Below, piece by piece: positions 25,141-33,559 of a stretch of 38,760 nucleotides of DNA (positions are counted from its first letter, which is position 1; each line of letters opens with the position of its first letter). Source of the DNA: Acidobacteriaceae bacterium (GTDB lineage: Bacteria; Acidobacteriota; Terriglobia; Terriglobales; Acidobacteriaceae); contig PLKR01000289.1 in assembly GCA_003140655.1 (NCBI GenBank), positions 1 to 38,760 on the forward strand, given 5' to 3'. The position numbers were made by a program, and so were the translations under genes. The notes under the pieces were generated by a model, which saw only the letters and a program-made list of their open reading frames with translations, searched no databases and was not told where the DNA came from.

Positions 25141-26401
25141 GAAACTCCTCGGACGCGAAATCTTGGATAGCCGCGGCAAGCCCACGGTTTTGGCTACTTG
25201 TGTGCTCGAGGGCGGACTGCGTGCCTCCGCATCCGTCCCGTCGGGAGCTTCGACTGGAACTGCAGAGGCTTGTGAGCTGAGGGATGGCGATCCCAGGCGG
25301 TATCGCGGCTCAGGTTGCAAGCGAGCAGCCGCCAACATCAGCGAAGGGTTGCACCGTGAGTTGGCAGGGCATATGTTCACGAGCCAGGCTGAATTGGACA
25401 ACGCAATGATTGCGCTCGATGGCACGCCGACAAAGTCTCGTTTAGGAGCGAACGCCATTCTGGCGGTGTCAGTAGCCTTCGCGCGAGCCTGTGCTCTCGA
25501 TCGCAGGATCCCTCTATATCGGCACTTCGCAGAGATGCTTGGGTCACCGATCGACGCACTCCCTCGTCTGACCATCAACCTACTCAGCGGTGGCAAGCAT
25601 GCCGGACAGCAGATATCCATTCAGGATGTTCTGATCATTCCCATGTCCGCGCAAACAGTGGATGAAGCTCTAGTTGCGGCCTCAGACATCTATAGCGCGG
25701 CGGCCGACCTGATATTCCAGAGATACGGCATGCGTCTGCTCACGGCTGATGAAGGCGGACTGGCTCCTCCTTTCAGGATGGTGGACGAAATGTTTACCCT
25801 CGCGGTGGAAGCGATCGAACTGGCTGGGTTCGTTCCCGGTAAGGACATATTCTTGGGGGTAGACGTCGCGTCTACTCATTTCTATAAGAGCGATAGATAC
25901 GAGATAGACTCTGAGCTCCTCGATAGTAACGGAATGATCGAGACAATTGAGAATTGGTTGGGGCAGTTCCCAATCATCAGCGTGGAAGATGGCTTGGCGG
26001 AGGATGACTGGGAAAACTGGCCGAATCTTCACGCTGCGATTGCCGGGCGGGCATTGACCCTGGGAGATGACCTGTTATGTACCAACACAGCACGCATCCA
26101 ACGCGCCATCGAGACAAACGCCTGCGATGCACTGCTGCTGAAAGTAAATCAGATAGGCACTCTGACAGAAGCGCTCGCGGCCTATAATCAGGCGCGTTCG
26201 GCTAACTGGTCCGTCACGTTAAGTGTGCGCAGTGGAGAAACCGAGGACAACTGGGTTGCAGATCTGGCTGCCGGTTGGCGAGCCGATCAGTTCAAGAACG
26301 GTTCAATTCGCCAATCTGAGCGACTGGCAAAGTACAACCGGCTGCTGGAGATCGCGGAGGAAACGAATTGGCGTCTCGCTGACTGGCCAAGGCGCACTTG
26401 A
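25127..26401 (+). CDS. Divergent enolase (phosphopyruvate hydratase-like)
   Basis: A 424-residue member of the true enolase family with full length and fold. Retained residues (yeast numbering in brackets) are His158 (H159), Glu209 (E211) in DEGG, metal ligands Asp246, Glu287 and Asp314, catalytic Lys339 (K345) in KVNQIGT, Arg368/Ser369 and Lys390 (K396). Changed residues are Asp167 where Glu168 is expected (QDV for QEF), Val367 where the near-invariant His373 stands (SVRSGETED for SHRSGETED), and SVEDGL for the usual SIEDPF. It therefore looks like a paralogue adapted to another phosphorylated acid rather than the housekeeping glycolytic enzyme. It overlaps the kinase gene and ends the long rightward cluster. 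Confidence 0.85.
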   Translation: MPKIEKLLGREILDSRGKPTVLATCVLEGGLRASASVPSGASTGTAEACELRDGDPRRYRGSGCKRAAANISEGLHRELAGHMFTSQAELDNAMIALDGTPTKSRLGANAILAVSVAFARACALDRRIPLYRHFAEMLGSPIDALPRLTINLLSGGKHAGQQISIQDVLIIPMSAQTVDEALVAASDIYSAAADLIFQRYGMRLLTADEGGLAPPFRMVDEMFTLAVEAIELAGFVPGKDIFLGVDVASTHFYKSDRYEIDSELLDSNGMIETIENWLGQFPIISVEDGLAEDDWENWPNLHAAIAGRALTLGDDLLCTNTARIQRAIETNACDALLLKVNQIGTLTEALAAYNQARSANWSVTLSVRSGETEDNWVADLAAGWRADQFKNGSIRQSERLAKYNRLLEIAEETNWRLADWPRRT

Positions 26402-26457
26402 AGACCTTGGACACTCCGAGACAGCGTCCCGCAGGACCTCATCGTCACCTACAAGCC

Positions 26458-27453
26458 TCACGAGGCAGAGCGCCACCTTAATTCTGGCCCGCTCAGCACT
26501 TGCGGGTTGACGATATTCTGCGGACGCCTTCCACACAACACATCCGCCATCTGAGTAGCCGCCGTTTTCCGCAATTCGAGGAGTGACTCTTCCGAATTGA
26601 AGGCCGCATGTGGAGTTACCACAGTCCGGGGATGCGCAATGAGCCGGTCGCCAGCGGCAGGGGGTTCTTGCGACAGGACATCCAGACCTGCTCCGGTAAT
26701 AAGCTCTTCGTTAAGCGCGGCGAGGAGGTCCGAGGAGTCGATGATTCCGCCGCGGGAAGTATTGACAATGATTGCGGTCCGTTTCATCTCCTGAAAGGTT
26801 CGATAGTTGAATAAACCAGTCGTCTCGTTGGACAGCGGGACATGGATGGAGATGAAATCGCTTTGCTTGACGATCTCTGAGAAAGAGACGCGTACCACTC
26901 TCGCCTGCGCCACGCTACCATCGTCGATGTGCGGGTCGCAGATGATGATATTCAAGCCAAACGCTCGCGCTTTGGCACAAAGCGCCTTTCCAATTTTTCC
27001 AAAGCCAACTATGCCCAAAGTCTTTCCCTTGATCCTGTATAACGGAGGGCCGGCTTGCAAGTCATAGGAGCCATTCTTAATGTTCCGATCATAGAAGGCC
27101 GTCTTCCGTGCGCACGATAGGATTAGAGCCATGGCGTGATCGGAGACCTCATCCACGCAGTAAGCAGGGACATTCGTGACGATAATCCCCGCTTCTGTGG
27201 CGGACGATACATCGATGTTGTCCAAGCCGATGCCAAAACGCCCGATTGACAGACACTGCCTCGCCTTGCGTATTATGTTTCCGCCCACTGGCTTCCAACA
27301 GGTCAAGATTCCATGTAGTCCTGGAGCCAGCTGCATCAGCTCGGTTTCAGAAGCTGTGTTTGCGACGACGACAATTGCCGCCGCATGACCCAGCACTTCT
27401 TTTTCAATACTCAAGTCCTTCCAAGCGAAATCCGTTACCAAGACCTGTCGCAC
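26458..27453 (-). CDS. D-isomer-specific 2-hydroxyacid dehydrogenase (CtBP-like)
   Basis: A 331-residue NAD-dependent 2-hydroxyacid dehydrogenase. The Rossmann motif GFGKIG lies near the middle. Arg is in NTSRGG, the catalytic Glu in DVLSQEP and the catalytic His in TPHAAF, so the full triad is present, unlike its paralogue at 4584-5528. It starts at GTG 27453 behind AGGAGG. It is the last gene of a leftward set after the Ldh2 and FAH-family genes and faces the enolase-like gene tail to tail, 56 bases apart. It probably reduces or oxidises a 2-keto/2-hydroxy acid produced by those enzymes. Confidence 0.9.
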   Translation of the reverse strand: MRQVLVTDFAWKDLSIEKEVLGHAAAIVVVANTASETELMQLAPGLHGILTCWKPVGGNIIRKARQCLSIGRFGIGLDNIDVSSATEAGIIVTNVPAYCVDEVSDHAMALILSCARKTAFYDRNIKNGSYDLQAGPPLYRIKGKTLGIVGFGKIGKALCAKARAFGLNIIICDPHIDDGSVAQARVVRVSFSEIVKQSDFISIHVPLSNETTGLFNYRTFQEMKRTAIIVNTSRGGIIDSSDLLAALNEELITGAGLDVLSQEPPAAGDRLIAHPRTVVTPHAAFNSEESLLELRKTAATQMADVLCGRRPQNIVNPQVLSGPELRWRSAS

Positions 27454-27568
27454 GCGGCCTCCTCAGTCAGATAGAGTGGGCCGCCGCGCCTGGTAAATGC
27501 GAGCCATGCGAGTTCTTCGCGGCTGGCTCGACCCACACTCATAAGAAGCAGATCCATTCGCATTTAGA

Positions 27569-28453
27569 TTAAAGTTGAGCGTTCTCAGTCCCGCCCGCTC
27601 GCTGCCATGCAACCACGGCCTGCCGTGATGTACCAAGCTGGTCGACTCCCAGTTCAACCACGTCACCGGCCTTCAAATACTGCTGCGGCTTCATGCCGAA
27701 CCCCACCCCAGCTGGCGTTCCGGTGCTAATGATGTCGCCAGGCAGCAACGTCATGAATTGGCTAACATAGGTGACGAGCGTGGGTACATCAAAAATCATC
27801 TCGCTCGTGGAACTACGTTGCCGGAAGACGCCATTAACTTTCAGCCAAATCCCCAAACAGGTCGTGTCTGGAATCTCGTCACGTGTCGCCAGAAACGGCC
27901 CCAGAGGCGCAAACGTATCTGCACTCTTTCCTTTGACCCACTGCCCGCCACGTTCAAACTGAAACGCCCGGTCAGAATAATCGTTGTGCAGAACGTAACC
28001 CGCCACATATTCGAGTGCTTTTCCTTCCTCGACGTAACCGCACTTCTTGCCGATCACGATAGCCAACTCGACCTCCCAATCCACTTTTTGTCCATTCTTC
28101 GGAATCACAAGATCGTCGTTCGGACCAACGAGCGAAGTAGTAGCCTTGAAGAATATGACAGGCTCTTTTGGAATCTCCATTTTGCTTTCTTTGGCGTGAT
28201 CGCGAAAGTTCAGCCCAATGCAGACGATCTTGCTGGGGCGGGAGATCGCGGGTCCTAACCGAACCGATTCCGCAACCCGCGGAGCGGATGTGGCGTTCTC
28301 GTTCAACCAATGTTTCAATCGGGAGGGTCCGTCGTTTGCGAAAAACGCCTCGTCGTAATCCTGCACGAAGCTGGAAACATCCACCCGAGTGGCGTCCTGC
28401 AAGATAACTCCTGGGATTTCTCCGCCTGGTTCGCCAAGTCGGATCAGCTTCAT
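27569..28453 (-). CDS. Fumarylacetoacetate hydrolase (FAH)-family protein
   Basis: A 294-residue FAH-fold enzyme. Members hydrolyse carbon-carbon bonds of diketo acids or act as decarboxylases and hydratases using Mg or Ca. The core motif DWEVELA supplies Glu127 and Glu129. Asp158 is in NDYSD, and the Lys of KGKSADTFAPLGP follows. The last third carries the STGTPAGVGFG block. In oxidative L-fucose/L-rhamnose degradation this family hydrolyses 2,4-diketo-3-deoxy acids to pyruvate and lactate, and the rhamnose-type genes further right fit that role. It lies 60 bases behind the Ldh2-family gene in the same direction. Confidence 0.9.
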   Translation of the reverse strand: MKLIRLGEPGGEIPGVILQDATRVDVSSFVQDYDEAFFANDGPSRLKHWLNENATSAPRVAESVRLGPAISRPSKIVCIGLNFRDHAKESKMEIPKEPVIFFKATTSLVGPNDDLVIPKNGQKVDWEVELAIVIGKKCGYVEEGKALEYVAGYVLHNDYSDRAFQFERGGQWVKGKSADTFAPLGPFLATRDEIPDTTCLGIWLKVNGVFRQRSSTSEMIFDVPTLVTYVSQFMTLLPGDIISTGTPAGVGFGMKPQQYLKAGDVVELGVDQLGTSRQAVVAWQRAGGTENAQL

Positions 28454-28513
28454 TTTTTGTTTCTCCGGTACTTGATAGGCAAGTTTCAGAAATTCTTGCC
28501 ATGTGCAAAGAAT

Positions 28514-29572
28514 TCATGCCGACGCAACACTGGGGTGTAGGTCCAAGGAAATGCCAAGTGAAATGGCAATTTCCTCAAGTTCGTTTAGAGTATTGTGGTC
28601 AATCGAGATGCCCTCCCGTTCCCGGATGGCTTTTTGTGCAACTTCGGGCTCTCCGGGAATTAGGACCCCTTGGCTGTTCAGCGCAGGGGGTGCTTCCTTT
28701 ATCCTCTTAAAGAGGTAGTCGACGGCCATCGAATACTCCTCGCGCGACCGAAAGAAGCTGGGCTCAATCGTTATGGCAAAAACTCCATTCGTCAGCATTT
28801 TGTAGTCAGGGAATATGGGGGTTTCCGCACCGCTCAAAATCCCTGCTAAGACCTCGATGAGCAGGGAAAGAGCGTAACCTTTGTATTCGCCAAAAGTGGT
28901 GATTGCGCCTCCGTCGTACAAGTCGCCTGGTTTATCAGTTGGTTTCCCGTTCTTGTCGAGCAGCCAGCCGATTGGGACCCTATCGCCTTTTCGATGAGCG
29001 ATTCGAACTTTTCCCTCGGCGACGGTCGAGGTCGCAAAGTCTGCCAAAAGGGGAGGGCAAGACCCTGCTGGAATTGAAAAAGCTAAAGGATTTGTGCCCA
29101 GCATTTTTTGTCGAGATCCAAATGGAGCGACTAATCCTCCAGGCCGTGACCCGTTGACGAACATGATTCCGATCATTCCTTCTTGGGATGCGATTGCAAC
29201 AAATTCACCCAATCTCCCGACATGGTGAACGTTGGTAAAGCACGTAACGCCGATACCGTTCAGGCGCGCCTTGTCCATCGCAAGTTGCATAGCCTTCTTG
29301 GAAACAATCTGGCCAAACCCCTTACAACCATCCAGCAAGGCAATCACATTGTTCTCGCGGGTAATTCTCGGTTGTGCGGAGGGGACGATTGCACCGGTCT
29401 TGAGGGCAGCCAGATATTGCCCGATGCGTACAACTCCATGGGAATCGACTCCCATTAGATTGGAGAGGACCAGAGAATCCATCAATTCGGTCGCTGTGGC
29501 TTTGTCAACGCCGGCAGCGACGAAAATTCTGACCCCCATAGTGAGCAAGTCGTTCTTCTTGAATCTTGGCAT
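28514..29572 (-). CDS. Ldh2-family malate/L-lactate/ureidoglycolate-type dehydrogenase
   Basis: A 352-residue Ldh2/YiaK-type NAD(P)-dependent dehydrogenase with GVDSHGV (41-47), VHHVGRLGEF carrying catalytic His117, and LGTNPLAFSIP. ATG 29572 is chosen; an in-frame TTG at 29581 is an alternative with no better ribosome site. It is the first gene of the leftward set Ldh2-FAH-hydroxyacid dehydrogenase and shares its upstream operator region with the divergent GntR gene. Likely role: oxidation of a 2-hydroxy acid or a 3-deoxy-ketoaldonate. Paralogue at 18697-19740. Confidence 0.9.
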   Translation of the reverse strand: MPRFKKNDLLTMGVRIFVAAGVDKATATELMDSLVLSNLMGVDSHGVVRIGQYLAALKTGAIVPSAQPRITRENNVIALLDGCKGFGQIVSKKAMQLAMDKARLNGIGVTCFTNVHHVGRLGEFVAIASQEGMIGIMFVNGSRPGGLVAPFGSRQKMLGTNPLAFSIPAGSCPPLLADFATSTVAEGKVRIAHRKGDRVPIGWLLDKNGKPTDKPGDLYDGGAITTFGEYKGYALSLLIEVLAGILSGAETPIFPDYKMLTNGVFAITIEPSFFRSREEYSMAVDYLFKRIKEAPPALNSQGVLIPGEPEVAQKAIREREGISIDHNTLNELEEIAISLGISLDLHPSVASA

Positions 29573-29632
29573 GCTGGACAACCGTCGATATCATTATAAA
29601 TAATATTAGATAATAGATTTGAAACGAGACAA
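29566..29632. promoter_or_regulatory. Divergent promoter-operator between the Ldh2 operon and GntR
   Basis: An AT-rich operator, ATAAATAATATTAGAT (29596-29611), is identical over 16 bases to 14392-14407. On the plus strand TTGGCA (29566-29571), 17 bases, then TATCAT (29589-29594) sits just before it and could drive the GntR gene. On the minus strand TTGTCT (29632-29627), 18 bases, then TAATAT (29608-29603) overlaps it and could drive the Ldh2 operon. A regulator bound here would control both directions. Confidence 0.55.
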
Positions 29633-29741
29633 ATATCTCCGAGGGGAGGCGACAGAAAAGTTGCGCTTCGGACTTGAACCCCGCGTATTGAAATGTTTGA
29701 TTTTATGTGATAAGAACGATTTAGTGGTAAGGTGAATCTCT

Positions 29742-30470
29742 ATGCCGTTCCGGAAGTTGAAGTTCAAAGGAGTATTTGAAGAAACCTACGATGCTCTAAA
29801 GTCGAAGATTCTTGCCGGTGAGCTAGCTCCTGGAACGAGGATTGATGTCTCGTTGGTTTCGGAGGAGCTCGGGGTCAGCCGAACTCCGGTTAACGATGCT
29901 CTCCAGGCATTACGACTTCAGGGCCTCATCGAAATCGTGCCCCGCAAAGGCACATTCGTCTCCCAAGTGACTCCGAAGGATGTGGAAGATGCCTTTCAGT
30001 TGCGGATGGCATTGGAGGGAAAGGCTTGTGAACAGGCTGCTGAAGGAATGGACACTTCCAAAACATCTGCTCTCCACACTCTAAATGACCTGCTCGCGCA
30101 TGACGACCATCCTGTTCTCTCCGAGCACCTCCGAATTAACCAGAAATTCCACGAGCTCATCGTCGGGTACTCGAACAACTCGCTGCTTCTCAAGTCTTAT
30201 CTGGAAGTGCAGGCGCGTATGCAATTCCTGCAGGTATATTTCGGCTTCGAGAACTGGCAGAAACATTCTCCCGAGATTGTGGAGGAACACAACGAGATCA
30301 TAGAAGCTCTAGCCTCGCACGACGCCGGCTCGGCTCAGGGACTCATGAATGGTCATATCCGTTCAGCTATGACGAGACTGATCGCTGTGATCCAAGAGCC
30401 CAAAGAATCAAGGCCTGTTCCCGAAGATCGAAAGTTGGCTCAAGATCACGATGTCCAAGTGCTTCCGTAG
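29742..30470 (+). CDS. GntR/FadR-family transcriptional regulator
   Basis: A 242-residue FadR-subfamily regulator. The winged helix covers about residues 8-75 (recognition helix around LGVSRTPVNDALQALRLQG, wing RKGTFV) and an FCD domain follows. Its FCD metal ligands look complete: Asn133, His137, His183 and His205. It lies divergent from the Ldh2 operon with a strong operator candidate between them, and that operator type recurs before four transcription units here. It is the best candidate for the regulator of the whole region. Its ligand is probably a sugar-acid intermediate. The N-terminus is short and basic and no alternative start is needed. Confidence 0.92.
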   Translation: MPFRKLKFKGVFEETYDALKSKILAGELAPGTRIDVSLVSEELGVSRTPVNDALQALRLQGLIEIVPRKGTFVSQVTPKDVEDAFQLRMALEGKACEQAAEGMDTSKTSALHTLNDLLAHDDHPVLSEHLRINQKFHELIVGYSNNSLLLKSYLEVQARMQFLQVYFGFENWQKHSPEIVEEHNEIIEALASHDAGSAQGLMNGHIRSAMTRLIAVIQEPKESRPVPEDRKLAQDHDVQVLP

Positions 30471-30531
30471 CCCCCCCAAGAGGAAAACTACAATTAGCGG
30501 CCGCAGGACGTCTGCCCAAGAATGCCACGAG

Positions 30532-30591
30532 TTGACAACGCTAAGAAGCGAATGGTAGCATTTTTCGCGTAATATAATACATATTAGATTA
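30532..30591 (+). promoter_or_regulatory. Promoter-operator cassette of the cupin-SDR set
   Basis: TTGACA (30532-30537), 18 bases, TAGCAT (30556-30561), then a 22-bp near-palindrome at 30570-30591 beginning TAATATAATACATATTAGAT. Nine of its eleven base pairs are symmetric (half-sites TAATnTAATA and TATTAnATTA around a 2-bp centre). It would cover the transcription start, a typical repressor position. It is 19/22 identical to the site at 35533-35554. Confidence 0.7.
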
Positions 30592-30636
30592 TGTAATACC
30601 GCAGGTGGTTGTTGCCGACGGGCAGGATTCAGCCAA

Positions 30637-31083
30637 ATGGGAGGGCTGACACCTCATATGCAGACCAAAACGAAGGTAGTGCACAGAATCGCTGATGTTC
30701 CTTTCCTGGAATCTCCGGATGGCGCAAATCGGGATAGTTTCCTGGTGACGGAATTGACCTGTGGCTCACAGCAATATACGGCCGGCCTGTATTTTGTTCG
30801 TCCAGGGGAGCGGAACCGTGCCGATCGGCATCCTGGACAGGAAGAGGTTTACTACATTTTTGAGGGAAGTGGAACGGTAACGGTCGACGGTGAGGTCCAC
30901 CGGATACAGGCTGGGGATGTCGTTTTTATACCGGACGGTACGACTCACTTTTTGAGCAACGATACTTCTAAAACGTTGGGCTTGTTCTGGGCAATCGCGG
31001 CAAAGTGGAGTGATCTAAAGGAGATTCAAAGCTTTATCAGCACTTGGCATGAAGTCAAAATCGGCAGTCCGTGGCAGTCTTGA
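30637..31083 (+). CDS. Small single-domain cupin protein
   Basis: A 148-residue single cupin. The metal motif is RHPGQEEVYYIFEGSGTVTVDG, followed by GDVVFIPDGTTHFLSN, giving His, Glu and a second His as likely ligands. There is no signal peptide, so it is cytoplasmic. Such proteins occur in sugar-acid operons as isomerases or binding proteins of unproven function. Translation may begin at ATG 30637 or ATG 30658, the latter having GGAGG about 13 bases upstream. Its end overlaps the upstream GTG frame of the next SDR, and the two genes are probably one unit behind the 30532 promoter. Confidence 0.8.
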   Translation: MGGLTPHMQTKTKVVHRIADVPFLESPDGANRDSFLVTELTCGSQQYTAGLYFVRPGERNRADRHPGQEEVYYIFEGSGTVTVDGEVHRIQAGDVVFIPDGTTHFLSNDTSKTLGLFWAIAAKWSDLKEIQSFISTWHEVKIGSPWQS

Positions 31084-31094
31084 AGGTTGGGCAA

Positions 31095-31877
31095 ATGACC
31101 GTCTCCAATCGCAACCTTTTCGATCTGACGGGCAGCAATGTGCTCCTTACCGGAGGGGGCCAGGGCTTGGGAAAAGCAATGGCTTTGGGCATGGCGGCCC
31201 ACGGGGCAAACGTCGCCATTCTTGAAGTCAACCCGAAAACTGGAGAGGAAGCAGCACACGAGATTGAATCGGTCGGCGTTCGATCGCTGCTGATAGTGGG
31301 AGATGTCACTGACGAGGCTAGTGCGACTTCTGCGGTAAACCGTGTGGTCGATGCTTGGGGACGGCTAGACGTCCTCGTTAATAACGCGGGTTTTGCCATC
31401 TTGAGCCCAGCCGAGGAGATGAGCGTAGTCGATTTCAAACGAGTCTACGAGTTGGATGTCGTTGGCATGTTCATTTGCTCAAAGGCTGCATTCGTGCCGA
31501 TGGCCAAACAGAGGCACGGAGTGATTATCAACATGGCGAGTATGTGCGGGATGACTGTATTGCTATCCAATAAGCATGCGGCCTACAACTCTGCCAAGGC
31601 GTCCGTAATTATGCTCACAAAGTCTTTAGCAGTGGAGTGGGCTCCTCATAACATCCGAGTCAACGCGATTGCTCCTGGCTACGTCAATACGCCTCCCGTT
31701 ATGAAGATGGGAGAAGAGGATCCAAAGCGCTGGGCAGCCATGATGTCTAGAGTTCCCATGGGGCGAGCTGGCGAACCGGATGAACTCCAGGGGGCGGCAA
31801 TTTTCCTGTGCAGCCGGGCGTCCAGTTACGTAACGGGCAGTGTGCTGGTTATCGATGGGGGCCACACATGTATGTGA
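31095..31877 (+). CDS. SDR-family NAD(P)-dependent oxidoreductase
   Basis: A 260-residue classical SDR: TGGGQGLG at 19-26, NNAG at 96-99, Ser149, Tyr164 and Lys168 (YNSAK), and the C-terminal YVTGSVLVIDGG. Glu44 in ILEVN after the second strand points to NAD(H). ATG 31095 is favoured over an in-frame GTG at 31071 that overlaps the cupin gene. In this neighbourhood it could be a sugar 1-dehydrogenase or a 2-keto-3-deoxy-aldonate dehydrogenase of the oxidative 6-deoxyhexose route. The sequence alone does not decide. It faces the aldehyde dehydrogenase gene tail to tail, and I see no clear terminator in the 87 bases between. Confidence 0.9.
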   Translation: MTVSNRNLFDLTGSNVLLTGGGQGLGKAMALGMAAHGANVAILEVNPKTGEEAAHEIESVGVRSLLIVGDVTDEASATSAVNRVVDAWGRLDVLVNNAGFAILSPAEEMSVVDFKRVYELDVVGMFICSKAAFVPMAKQRHGVIINMASMCGMTVLLSNKHAAYNSAKASVIMLTKSLAVEWAPHNIRVNAIAPGYVNTPPVMKMGEEDPKRWAAMMSRVPMGRAGEPDELQGAAIFLCSRASSYVTGSVLVIDGGHTCM

Positions 31878-31964
31878 GTCATAAAACAGGCAGTTCACCT
31901 AAACAATTTCGAACTCAACCGCTCGACTGCCCGAAAGCCCAAAGACCGAAAAGTGCGTGGCGTT

Positions 31965-33476
31965 TTATGAACCGACGTTGACCCATACGGCCTTCACTTG
32001 CGTGTACTGCTCAAGGGCATCAGCCCCCGAGTCACGACCGTATCCGCTCATCTTGTATCCTCCGAAGGGCACCGCGGGGTCCATGACGTTGAAGCAATTG
32101 ACCCACACGACTCCTGACTGAAGAGCCTTAGCGATCGCGTGCGCTTTCTGAACATTCTGAGTCCAGACTCCACCGGCCAGACCATAGGTCGTATTGTTGC
32201 TAAGTGCTATTACCTCATCGATTTCCTTGAACGGAATTACGCAAATGACTGGTCCGAAGATCTCCTCTTGGGCAATCTTATTGTGAGGTTTGACGTGCTC
32301 GAACACAGTCGGCGGCATGAAGTACCCGTTTCTTAAATCGCCTGTTAATAAGCGTTCACCACCACAGACGAGTTTGGCACCCTGCTCAAGTCCAGATTGA
32401 ATGTATCCGCTAACTCGCCTAAATTGTTCCGAAGAAATAAGAGGTCCCATTTCGCTGGTCGGATTAAGACCGTTGCCAACCTTAATCGACGCCGAAAAGT
32501 CACTGAGCTTCGATAGGAAACGATCGTAGATCTTTTGTTCAACGAAAAGGCGAGATCCTCCGCAACAGATTTGTCCGGAAAGCCGAAACATCGCCCACGC
32601 AGTGCCCGGGATCGCCCGATCGAGATCTGCGTCGGCGAACACAATGTCGGGGGACTTTCCTCCGAGCTCCAGAGACACTCGTTTCAGATTGGAAGCGGAC
32701 GCCCGAACGATACTTTGTCCCGTTTTGTAGGACCCGGTAAACGCAATCTTGTCTACATCGGGATGCTCGGCTAAGGCGGCACCTGCCTCACCGCCAAATC
32801 CGGGGCAGATGTTCACGACGCCGCTGGGAAACCCGGCCTCCAAAACCAGTTCTCCCAGCCGCAGCGCCGTGAGGGGAGTCTGCTCAGCCGGCTTAAGCAC
32901 AACCGTGCATCCCGCCGCAAGAGCCGGGGCCAACTTCCAGATCGCAATCACGAAAGGACTATTCCAAGGAACGATGGCGCCCACAACTCCTACCGGCTCT
33001 CGAAGGGTGTAAGTGAAAAAATCACCAGGGGCAGAATTGTCGATGGTCTCCCCATTAATTTTAGTTGCCCAGCCCGCGTAGTAGCGTACCTGTTCAGCGG
33101 CTCTCGGAATCAACGAAGATCGAGCCAAGGAGATCGGCATTCCGGAGTCTAGGACTTCGAGAAGTGCAAGTTCGTCAACGTTTCTTTCGATCAAGTCGGC
33201 GAGTCTCAGGAGGAGCCTTTGGCGGTCAGACGGTTTCGTCTTGCGCCACACTCCCTGAAAGGCTTTCCTGGCTGCTCCGACGGCTCGATCGATATCTTCT
33301 CGTCCCGCTTCCGCAACCTGCGCAAGGACTTCACCGGTGGCAGGGTTCCAGGTCTCAAAACACTTTCCAGACACCGACCCAACCAATTCTCCATCGATCA
33401 GCATTTTCTTGGGTTGAGATGAAAGAAAGGCGACGCCTGACGGGCGCACAAGATCTTCCACATTAGGATTAGCCAC
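31965..33476 (-). CDS. NAD(P)-dependent aldehyde dehydrogenase
   Basis: A 503-residue aldehyde dehydrogenase of the classical family. Oxyanion Asn171 is in PWN, the general base Glu270 in LELGGKSP and the nucleophile Cys304 in GQICCGGSR; GSYKTG lies in the NAD site and the EEIFGPV block is intact. The C-terminal PFGGYKMSGYGRD motif is standard. It is the third gene of a leftward set after an HpaI-type aldolase and a lactonase-like amidohydrolase, so a likely substrate is an aldehyde released by the aldolase, such as lactaldehyde or glycolaldehyde. That substrate is inferred from context. Confidence 0.95.
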   Translation of the reverse strand: MANPNVEDLVRPSGVAFLSSQPKKMLIDGELVGSVSGKCFETWNPATGEVLAQVAEAGREDIDRAVGAARKAFQGVWRKTKPSDRQRLLLRLADLIERNVDELALLEVLDSGMPISLARSSLIPRAAEQVRYYAGWATKINGETIDNSAPGDFFTYTLREPVGVVGAIVPWNSPFVIAIWKLAPALAAGCTVVLKPAEQTPLTALRLGELVLEAGFPSGVVNICPGFGGEAGAALAEHPDVDKIAFTGSYKTGQSIVRASASNLKRVSLELGGKSPDIVFADADLDRAIPGTAWAMFRLSGQICCGGSRLFVEQKIYDRFLSKLSDFSASIKVGNGLNPTSEMGPLISSEQFRRVSGYIQSGLEQGAKLVCGGERLLTGDLRNGYFMPPTVFEHVKPHNKIAQEEIFGPVICVIPFKEIDEVIALSNNTTYGLAGGVWTQNVQKAHAIAKALQSGVVWVNCFNVMDPAVPFGGYKMSGYGRDSGADALEQYTQVKAVWVNVGS

Positions 33477-33559
33477 GCGTTAACGACCCCCATTCCCGGA
33501 GAAATGTAAAGGAGAAGAAGTCTGTCTCCTACCTCGCCAGCGACGATCGCCGGATTTCT

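Noticed and set aside
25127..26401. The enolase as the housekeeping glycolytic gene
   Set aside because: Changes at the His373, Glu168 and SIEDP positions and its overlap with a kinase in a catabolic cluster argue against it, although this was judged without seeing the rest of the genome.
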